From: Rhizobium brockwellii
GTDB taxonomy: Bacteria > Pseudomonadota > Alphaproteobacteria > Rhizobiales > Rhizobiaceae
Assembly (NCBI RefSeq): GCF_000769405.2
Contig: NZ_CP053439.1
Coordinates: forward strand, 2,418,001-2,482,000
Reading direction: 5' to 3'
DNA: 64,000 nt
Both the position numbers and the translations under genes were made by a program. Position 1 is the first letter of the stretch. Every line of letters starts with the position of its first letter. The notes under the pieces were generated by a model. The model was not told the DNA's origin, did no database searches, and saw only the letters and a program-made list of their open reading frames with translations. Positions 58,553 to 64,000 of the stretch are shown piece by piece.

Positions 58553-59633
58553 GGTTGTTCTATCATTGCCGCGCGCCATGATCACATCCGAGGAACCTTC
58601 CGAAATATCTGCCAACGAGCCGGACTATGTGCGCTGGCTCGACGATCTTTGGGCCGAGCGACTTCTGGTCGCACGCGACCGAAAGGCCGATCTCTGCGTC
58701 GGCATTCTCCTCTGGCCGACCTTCCCGATGATGTCGCTGACGGGTATCGTCGAGCCTCTCAGGCATGCGGCGGACTTTGCCGACAATTCCCGTCCATTAC
58801 ATTGTCGCTGGTCAATCATGGGGGCCCCGGGCCATGCAGCGGTCGCCAGCTGCGGCATCCGGGTTCACGCCGATGCGCCCTACATTAACCCGACCGACTT
58901 CGACTACGTCGTGGTTATCGGTGGCCTCCTGCCACATCTGCGCGCCGCACCTAGCAAGCATCGCGACTATCTCAGGGTGGCGGCATCGGCAGGTGTCCCG
59001 ATAATTGGCGTTTGTACGGGCGCCTTCATATTGGCGCAGGAGGGACTGCTCGCCGGACGCAAGGCGTGCGTTCATCCCTTTCACGCGGAGGATTTCCGGA
59101 TTGCCTTCCCGCGTCTTGCCTTCTCCACCCGCGATGACTTCCTGATCGAAAACGGCCGCATTACCGTGCCTGGCGGCGTATCGATCCTGTCGCTGATGAC
59201 TGAACTCATCCGCACGCATTGCGGACCGGATCGGGCGGCCAAGGCCGTGCACCAGCTTTCGCTCTCGGAGCAGAAGCACATGAGCGCCTTCGATCACGGC
59301 CGCGCCACAACATTTCGCCGCACAGAAGATTCGCGCATACAGCGAGCCGTCGTTCTCATCGAGAGTCGGAAAGGTCGCGACGTCTCACCGGAGCAGGTGG
59401 CCTCTCTGGTCGGCCTGTCACCACGCCAGTTTGCGCGTCTGTTCCAGGACAATATCGGCATGACCCCGAAGCGTTTTATCGTCGAGACGAGATTGCGCTA
59501 TGGCCGGTTTCTGGTCGAAAACAGCACACTGCCCATGACGGCGATCGCCTTTGAAATCGGATTCTCCGACTCCGCCCATTTCGCGACCGCTTTTCGCAAG
59601 AAGTATGGGAAGCCTCCCAGGAGTTTCCGCTGA
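58551..59633 (+). CDS. GlxA-family AraC regulator of the amino-acid uptake cluster
   Basis: The start is either ATG 58551 or ATG 58578 (nine residues later). The 360-residue protein has a DJ-1/PfpI-like domain (about 40-215) with GVCTGAFILAQEGLLAGRK, and an AraC domain near residues 260-355 with VASLVGLSPRQFARLFQDNI and IGFSDSAHFATAFRKKYGK. Members usually activate catabolic operons for amines or amino acids. Its divergent position before the binding-protein gene makes that operon the obvious target. Confidence 0.9.
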   Translation: MVVLSLPRAMITSEEPSEISANEPDYVRWLDDLWAERLLVARDRKADLCVGILLWPTFPMMSLTGIVEPLRHAADFADNSRPLHCRWSIMGAPGHAAVASCGIRVHADAPYINPTDFDYVVVIGGLLPHLRAAPSKHRDYLRVAASAGVPIIGVCTGAFILAQEGLLAGRKACVHPFHAEDFRIAFPRLAFSTRDDFLIENGRITVPGGVSILSLMTELIRTHCGPDRAAKAVHQLSLSEQKHMSAFDHGRATTFRRTEDSRIQRAVVLIESRKGRDVSPEQVASLVGLSPRQFARLFQDNIGMTPKRFIVETRLRYGRFLVENSTLPMTAIAFEIGFSDSAHFATAFRKKYGKPPRSFR

Positions 59634-59686
59634 TCTTTGTCGAGTCACCACAAACGGCAGGATCGAAAACCGACTTCAACACTATT

Positions 59687-59700
59687 GCGATTTAATCGGA
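59687..59700. promoter_or_regulatory. Candidate OhrR operator before the OhrR-like gene
   Basis: GCGATTTAATCGGA contains the 11-base palindrome CGATT-T-AATCG (59688-59698). It is followed by GCGATTTATAT, which resembles the flank of the copy at 63947-63961 (GCGATTTATTT). It lies about 50 bases before the regulator's ATG. Confidence 0.55.
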
Positions 59701-59749
59701 CGCGATTTATATAGATCTCATCATCAGAAAGCTTGGACAGGATGGACCG

Positions 59750-60256
59750 ATGCCGACATCTAAAGCAGCTAATGGGCCGGATATGCCCGCGCCCGCCTCC
59801 CCGCCAGCGGGCAAGGACGGCAGGAAACTTTCCAATTTCCTGTGCTTCGCGGTCTATTCGGCAAATCTCGCCTTCGGCCGCGCCTATAAGCCGATCCTGG
59901 ACGAGCTTGGCCTGACCTATACCCAATATATCGCCATGGTGGCCCTCTCCGAAGAGGACGACCAGACCGTCGGCGTGTTGGGGGAAAAGATGTTCCTCGA
60001 ATCCAACACGCTGACGCCCATCCTCAAGAAGCTGGAGTCGAATGGTTTTATCACCCGTCACCGCGATCCCGCCGACGAACGGCAGGTGCGGGTCAGCCTG
60101 ACGCCGGCAGGACGCCAACTGGTTGAAACCGATCCCGGCAACGCGCTGCTTGGCGCCATCGGCCTCGGCGACGACTTTCCCGTCGTGCAGAAATCGGTGA
60201 CGACGCTGCGCGACAACCTGCTGCGGTCAACGCAGGGCGAACCGGGGAAATCGTGA
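59750..60256 (+). CDS. ohrR: OhrR-type MarR regulator (1-Cys)
   Basis: This 168-residue protein has the reactive-Cys segment NFLCFAVYSANLAFGRAYKP near residue 37, as in OhrR. The winged helix has VLGEKMFLESNTLTPILKKL and NGFITRHRDPADERQVRVSL. No other cysteine is present, so it is the one-Cys type that uses a small thiol. It represses ohr until organic peroxide oxidises the Cys. Its own promoter and that of ohr at 63857 share a palindrome. About 20 extra N-terminal residues are disordered. Confidence 0.85.
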   Translation: MPTSKAANGPDMPAPASPPAGKDGRKLSNFLCFAVYSANLAFGRAYKPILDELGLTYTQYIAMVALSEEDDQTVGVLGEKMFLESNTLTPILKKLESNGFITRHRDPADERQVRVSLTPAGRQLVETDPGNALLGAIGLGDDFPVVQKSVTTLRDNLLRSTQGEPGKS

Positions 60257-60288
60257 TCGCGGCCTCAGTCGCCTAATCCCGCCTGGGT

Positions 60289-61590
60289 CTACTGCCGCAA
60301 CGGCCGGAACGCCGTCCTGAGCTCGGCAGTGAAAGCCATCGGCTGTTCCCAGGCGGCGAAGTGACCGCCCTTCGGCAGCCTGGCGTAGTGGATGAGCTTC
60401 GGATAGGCCTTCTCCGCCCAGCTCTGCGGCGCCTGGTAGATCTCATCAGGAAAAGCACTGACCGCCACAGGGATCTTGATTCCCCTGGGGTCGAAGAACC
60501 CGCCCGACGGATGGTGCGCATTGTCCCAATAGAGGCGTGCCGAGGAGATTGCTGTGTTCGTCAGCCAGTAGAGCGTGACGTTGTCGAGGATATCGTCCTT
60601 CGTCAGCCCCTCGGGCTCTCCGTCGAAAACGCGCGCGATCATCCGGTAACTGCGGATGTCGTGATCGAGCATCCACGACGCAAGCCCGACCGGCGAGTCG
60701 ACGATCCCGTAGAGCGTCTGCGGCCGGTTGTTCATCTCGATGGCATAGCCCAGTCCGTTCTTGTAGAAATCGTCGAGCTGATCGAAGGCGCGCCTTTCGT
60801 CCGGCGACAGGTCGGCTGGCGGCATGCCGCCGGCGGCAAGAGCCTTGGCGATGTCAGCAGGAACCGTGGCCGCCATGTTCGTGTGGATGCCGAGCAATCC
60901 CGGCGGCTCCTGCACCGCCATCAATTCGGTCACCGCGTTGCCCCAGTCGCCACCCTGCGCCACGAACTTCGTGTAGCCGAGACGTTGCATCAGCGTCACC
61001 CAGGCGTGCGCGATGCGCGGCGGGTTCCAGTTGCCCGACCCCGTCGGTTTCCCGGAAAAGCCGTAGCCCGGCAAAGACGGGATCACCACGTCAAATGCGT
61101 CCGCTTCGCTCCCTCCATGCGCTGTCGGATCGGTGAGCGGTTCGATGATCTTCAACTGCTCGATGATGGATCCAGGCCATCCATGTGTGACGATCAGCGG
61201 CAGTGCATTTTTATGCTGGGAGCGCACGTGAATGAAGTGGATATCCAGCCCGTCGATCTCGGTGATGAACTGCGGCAGCGCATTGAGCCGCGCCTCCATC
61301 TTGCGCCAGTCGTAATCCGTCGCCCAATGCTTCGCGAGTTTCTGGATCGTTGCGAGCTGCACGCCCTGTGTATCATCCGCGACGGTCTCCTTGTCAGGCC
61401 AACGGGTGGCCGCGACGCGCCGGCGCAGATCGTCAAGCTGATCCTCGGGGAAATTGACGCTGAAGGGGCTAACCCCGTCGCCGTTTGCCTGAGCGCTACG
61501 CGTCCCGGCAAGCATGCTCATGGCTCCGGCGGCGGCCGTGGCCGTAAGCAGTTCGCGCCGCGTGGGCGTTGATAGGGATGTGGGTGGCAT
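60289..61590 (-). CDS. Tat-exported epoxide hydrolase (EHN family), paralogue 2
   Basis: The 433-residue protein starts with a twin-arginine signal (PTRRELLTATAAAGAMSMLA). It then has the EHN domain (FPEDQLDDLRRRVAATRWP), HGWPGSIIEQLKI, the nucleophile block QGGDWGNAVTELM, and catalytic His in KGGHFAAWEQP. It is closely similar throughout to the enzyme at 47170. It sits between the OhrR-type regulator and a Nudix gene and converges with the former. Whether it responds to peroxide stress is unknown, and no operator copy precedes it. Confidence 0.9.
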   Translation of the reverse strand: MPPTSLSTPTRRELLTATAAAGAMSMLAGTRSAQANGDGVSPFSVNFPEDQLDDLRRRVAATRWPDKETVADDTQGVQLATIQKLAKHWATDYDWRKMEARLNALPQFITEIDGLDIHFIHVRSQHKNALPLIVTHGWPGSIIEQLKIIEPLTDPTAHGGSEADAFDVVIPSLPGYGFSGKPTGSGNWNPPRIAHAWVTLMQRLGYTKFVAQGGDWGNAVTELMAVQEPPGLLGIHTNMAATVPADIAKALAAGGMPPADLSPDERRAFDQLDDFYKNGLGYAIEMNNRPQTLYGIVDSPVGLASWMLDHDIRSYRMIARVFDGEPEGLTKDDILDNVTLYWLTNTAISSARLYWDNAHHPSGGFFDPRGIKIPVAVSAFPDEIYQAPQSWAEKAYPKLIHYARLPKGGHFAAWEQPMAFTAELRTAFRPLRQ

Positions 61591-61823
61591 GACGCTCTCC
61601 TCTCCGTTTGATCTGTTCGGAAACGGACGAAGATCGACTGACCGACCTCGTTCGCATCAGCAGGTCATTCGCGTCTGTCCGGGGACTATGCTCCCGGGCA
61701 ACGTCGGGGGTCAACCTACCCGGTCAGGCTATGCCTCGACTGTCTCGATGGACGACTGGTCATTGCAAAAAGCCGTGGCTGCGGGCAGCATCGGCGCGAG
61801 ATCGAGGAGGCAGAGGAGGATGC

Positions 61824-62240
61824 ATGCCCGACATCGCGGTTGGCGTCCTGAGCCAGAACGGAACCGTTCTTCTGGCCAGGCGCAGTTCCAAGCGCAGGGT
61901 GCACCCGGATCGCTGGAGCCTCGCGGGCGGCCATGTCGAAGAGGGCGAAGACGCCGAGACGGCAATGTGCCGGGAACTGATCGAAGAAATAGGCGTGACG
62001 CCGGAGCTCTGGCAGTTTGCAGGACGGTTCACCTCGGAAGACCCGCCCGAAGCATCCGCGACATTCCATGTCTATCACGTCATTAAATGGCACGGTTGTC
62101 CGCGACTGATCGGTGACGAACACACCGAGCTCAGATGGTTCACCGCCATCGCGATAGAAAAAGAAGCCGAATTGGCGCCGCCTCAGCTCACTGAAATTCT
62201 CGCAAACCTCGCCATGCGGGAAACAGGCACGCCCTCTTAG
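61824..62240 (+). CDS. Nudix hydrolase
   Basis: The ATG at 61824 follows GAGGAGGCAGAGGAGGA; earlier in-frame starts read non-protein sequence. The 138-residue protein has the complete Nudix box GGHVEEGEDAETAMCRELIE followed by EIG. It also has VLSQNGTVLLARRSSKRRVH near the start, as in 8-oxo-dGTP or CTP-type pyrophosphatases. It would hydrolyse nucleoside diphosphates linked to another group. The gene is single, between convergent partners, and its substrate cannot be told from sequence. Confidence 0.88.
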   Translation: MPDIAVGVLSQNGTVLLARRSSKRRVHPDRWSLAGGHVEEGEDAETAMCRELIEEIGVTPELWQFAGRFTSEDPPEASATFHVYHVIKWHGCPRLIGDEHTELRWFTAIAIEKEAELAPPQLTEILANLAMRETGTPS

Positions 62241-62282
62241 GTCCCTTGGCGGTCAAGGCGGTCTCGCCGGCTGAACGGGTCC

Positions 62283-63344
62283 TCAGAGAACATGATGCTG
62301 GACGTCGCCAAGCGCGCCAGCCTCCATCATCTCGGCGGCCTTGGCATAACCGCCGCCCATTCCGTCAAGGAAATGCAGGTGCGAATCCGGGCTGCCTGAT
62401 GGTACGAGGCAGGTCATCAGCGCATGGGACTGGCGGTGCAGTCCGAAATTGATCTCGCCGCGCGCCCTTGCCGGAGCGAGGATCGCTTCGACCCTGTCGA
62501 TCTGTTCGGGCGTGCAGTCCAGCGTCAGGCGCAAACCGTCGTCGAACTTGCGGAAATCCGAGCTGGCGGCGACCTCCGACCAGCGTTTCGCATCGACACG
62601 CTTCCCGCTGCCTTTGAGCATGGCAATATCCCTGGGGATAGCCATATCCACGGGAACGGGATGAGACCGGTGCGACGGCGCATCGAAGACGGCAAGCACG
62701 CGCTTCGCCAGCGCCGCAAAGACCTCCGGGCTCGTATGGTCATCCGGCTCGACCAGCAGCGACAGGATCTCGCCCCGCTGGCTCGGGAACGGCGTCCAGT
62801 CGCAGCTCAATCCGGTCAGATCCGGCTTCGTCGCGTAGCGGCCCGGCTTGACCAGATACCGGCCGCTCTTGATCTGCTGCTCCGCCCATTTGAGCCCTCC
62901 GCCTGCAAACATCGCATAGGTCGCGTTTTCCGAAGCCGCATAGCGCGCAACCCTTACGTCGCGCCCACTATTGCGGATTTCGCGCACGGTGAGCAGCCCG
63001 ATACGAAGGGTGAGATCGAGATCGCTTCTTGCAAAGCTCGCGACCTGCCGCAACGCCGAGGTCGCGGCCATGATGCCGTGCGGCGGCAAGGCGAATGCCG
63101 CCCCGTCTCCACGAAACACGAAGGGGAAATCGAACGAACCCCAGGCATTACCGAGAGCGGCGATGATCGATGCGCCTGCGAAGTTGACATCTTCATAGCG
63201 TCCCGACTTGATCGCCAGCGTCGAGCTGACGACGTCGGTGATGCCGATCAGCCAGTCCTCGGGCAGCGGCTCATAGACGGCTGGGTCGAGCACGAGCGAA
63301 AACTCGTCATAGGCCTGGTGTGGCTGGGCGTGGCTATTGATCAT
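62283..63344 (-). CDS. DUF3095 family protein with cyclase-like domain
   Basis: This 353-residue cytoplasmic protein shows ITDVVSSTLAIKSGRYEDVN and FPFVFRGDGAAFALPPHG. These resemble the two metal-binding aspartate strands of class III adenylate or guanylate cyclases. The family DUF3095 has this pattern, followed by AGGGLKWAEQQIKSGRY and GLSCDWTPFPSQRGEILSLL. No membrane segment is present. Enzymatic activity has not been assigned to my knowledge. It lies between the Nudix gene and ohr and is not in an obvious operon. Confidence 0.82.
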   Translation of the reverse strand: MINSHAQPHQAYDEFSLVLDPAVYEPLPEDWLIGITDVVSSTLAIKSGRYEDVNFAGASIIAALGNAWGSFDFPFVFRGDGAAFALPPHGIMAATSALRQVASFARSDLDLTLRIGLLTVREIRNSGRDVRVARYAASENATYAMFAGGGLKWAEQQIKSGRYLVKPGRYATKPDLTGLSCDWTPFPSQRGEILSLLVEPDDHTSPEVFAALAKRVLAVFDAPSHRSHPVPVDMAIPRDIAMLKGSGKRVDAKRWSEVAASSDFRKFDDGLRLTLDCTPEQIDRVEAILAPARARGEINFGLHRQSHALMTCLVPSGSPDSHLHFLDGMGGGYAKAAEMMEAGALGDVQHHVL

Positions 63345-63461
63345 GGCATGTTCTCCAGATTGGCAAGGTTCCGGTGCCTGCTACCTCAGGAAGGGGTCTG
63401 CCGGCCGATCGGCAGGCCCTCCGCATCAAATCCTCTGGCGGTAAGGTCCGCCCTTCCCCGC

Positions 63462-63857
63462 TCAGGCAAGTGTGGTCTCGACATCGATATTGCCGTGTGT
63501 CGCCTTGGAATAAGGGCAGATGCCATGGGCCGCCTCGATCAGCTCCTGCGCGATGTCGCGATCGATGCCGGACAGGCTGACATTGAGGCGCGCCCTCAGG
63601 AAGAAGGAGCCGTTGTCGGCGTTGAGAGTAATCTCCGTGTCAACCTCGGGACCATCAGGCAGCGTGATCTTTCTCTGAGCAGCGGCAAGTTCGATGGCGC
63701 CGATATAGCAGGCCGACCAGGCGATGCCGAACAGGTTTTCGGCGGCCGGATGCGGCTGCGGCAGCTTGATGTCGATCGTGCCGTCGCTGCTGCGTGCAGA
63801 GCCGTCGCGGCCGCCGGAGATGTGGGTTTTGCCGGTAAAGAGAAGTTTCTCGGTCAT
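63462..63857 (-). CDS. ohr: Organic hydroperoxide resistance protein Ohr
   Basis: This 131-residue protein has the OsmC/Ohr fold with both catalytic cysteines, AWSACYIGAI and HGICPYSKAT. The typical start is LLFTGKTHISGGRDGSARSS. It reduces organic hydroperoxides with lipoyl-dependent electrons. Its promoter contains two perfect palindromes of the same type as the one before ohrR. The gene would be repressed by the OhrR encoded 3.2 kb away (59750-60256). Confidence 0.95.
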   Translation of the reverse strand: MTEKLLFTGKTHISGGRDGSARSSDGTIDIKLPQPHPAAENLFGIAWSACYIGAIELAAAQRKITLPDGPEVDTEITLNADNGSFFLRARLNVSLSGIDRDIAQELIEAAHGICPYSKATHGNIDVETTLA

Positions 63858-63889
63858 GGTGATATCCTTTCGGTTTAGATTTTATTCAC

Positions 63890-63906
63890 ATCCGATTAAA
63901 TCGGAT
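63890..63906. promoter_or_regulatory. OhrR operator copy 1 upstream of ohr
   Basis: ATCCGATT-A-AATCGGAT is a perfect 17-base palindrome about 33 bases upstream of the ohr ATG. The inner CGATT-N-AATCG core is shared with the site before ohrR. Confidence 0.7.
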
Positions 63907-63946
63907 GCGCTCTAATACGCTCAGCCAAAACCGATATCAACACCAT

Positions 63947-63961
63947 TCCGATTTAATCGGA
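63947..63961. promoter_or_regulatory. OhrR operator copy 2 upstream of ohr
   Basis: TCCGATT-T-AATCGGA is a perfect 15-base palindrome 57 bases from copy 1, centre to centre 56. It may serve ohr or a divergent gene beyond the window edge. Both copies continue with TGCG on the right. Confidence 0.65.
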
Positions 63962-64000
63962 TGCGATTTATTTCTATAGGCGGAAACGCGCCATATCCGG

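Noticed and set aside
1..64000. tRNA, rRNA, transposase or integrase genes
   Set aside because: I found no clear cloverleaf, rRNA segment or recombinase motif by eye. The decayed fragments at 18633 and 46964 show no flanking insertion-sequence ends.

Overview
The window is high-GC chromosomal or replicon DNA of an alphaproteobacterium. Its content (ArgP, DUF1127, GlxA-type regulators, HWE/HisKA_2 kinases, many ABC importers, an arsR-aqpS-arsC-arsH type arsenic operon) fits a Rhizobium-like member of the Rhizobiales. This is judged by protein family, not by a database search. About 70 genes are packed closely. I see no transposase, integrase, rRNA, tRNA or CRISPR array.

Layout. 1-435 is the 3' end of an argP-like LysR gene. 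475-7346 is a run of minus-strand genes: a small coiled-coil protein, a GreA-like factor, DUF3008, DUF2171, exported DUF2950 and DUF3300 proteins, and a DUF2955/HlyD efflux pair. 7493-14188 (plus) holds a membrane-spanning regulator-like protein with a TolB/TPR output, a lipoprotein esterase, an MscS channel, a small Cys-rich secreted protein and a MarC protein. 14507-18520 holds a DUF1127 protein, a GlxA-type AraC regulator and two related double-receiver proteins, one ending in a GGDEF domain. After a decayed GcvT-type fragment and a squalene-cyclase-like gene comes a compact arsenic operon (19976-24929), whose first arsenate reductase gene is frameshifted. 24940-31400 (minus) carries a small exported protein, a DUF3772-type MscS channel, DUF924, a receiver-histidine kinase and an EmrB-type exporter.

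31973-43792 (plus) is one long unit: a sugar/polyol ABC importer (binding protein, two permeases, a small membrane protein, two ATPases) followed by a fused DhaKL kinase, separate DhaL, DhaM, HPr and Enzyme I, a helix-turn-helix protein and a second DhaK. It reads as uptake of a substrate leading to dihydroxyacetone (or a related triose), then phosphorylation by either ATP or a private PEP phosphorelay.

43803-52612 is mixed: hydrolases, an NAD(P)H oxidoreductase with a divergent TetR regulator, an isochorismatase fragment, two Tat-exported epoxide hydrolase paralogues (the second at 60289), a GntR regulator, a Rap1a/Tai-like protein, an O-methyltransferase and a siderophore-interacting flavoprotein. 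52803-59633 is a polar amino-acid ABC importer linked to a DadA-type oxidase and a fused glutamine-amidotransferase/RidA protein, with a divergent GlxA-type activator. 59750-63857 is bracketed by an OhrR-type regulator and its likely target ohr, which share a palindromic operator.

The most interesting items are: the amidotransferase-RidA fusion in a complete uptake-and-oxidation cluster; the self-contained PTS for dihydroxyacetone beside an ABC importer; a CadC-like TolB/TPR protein whose three neighbouring promoters share the 9-mer GTAACATAC; and a nested double-hairpin repeat inside the amino-acid ABC operon.
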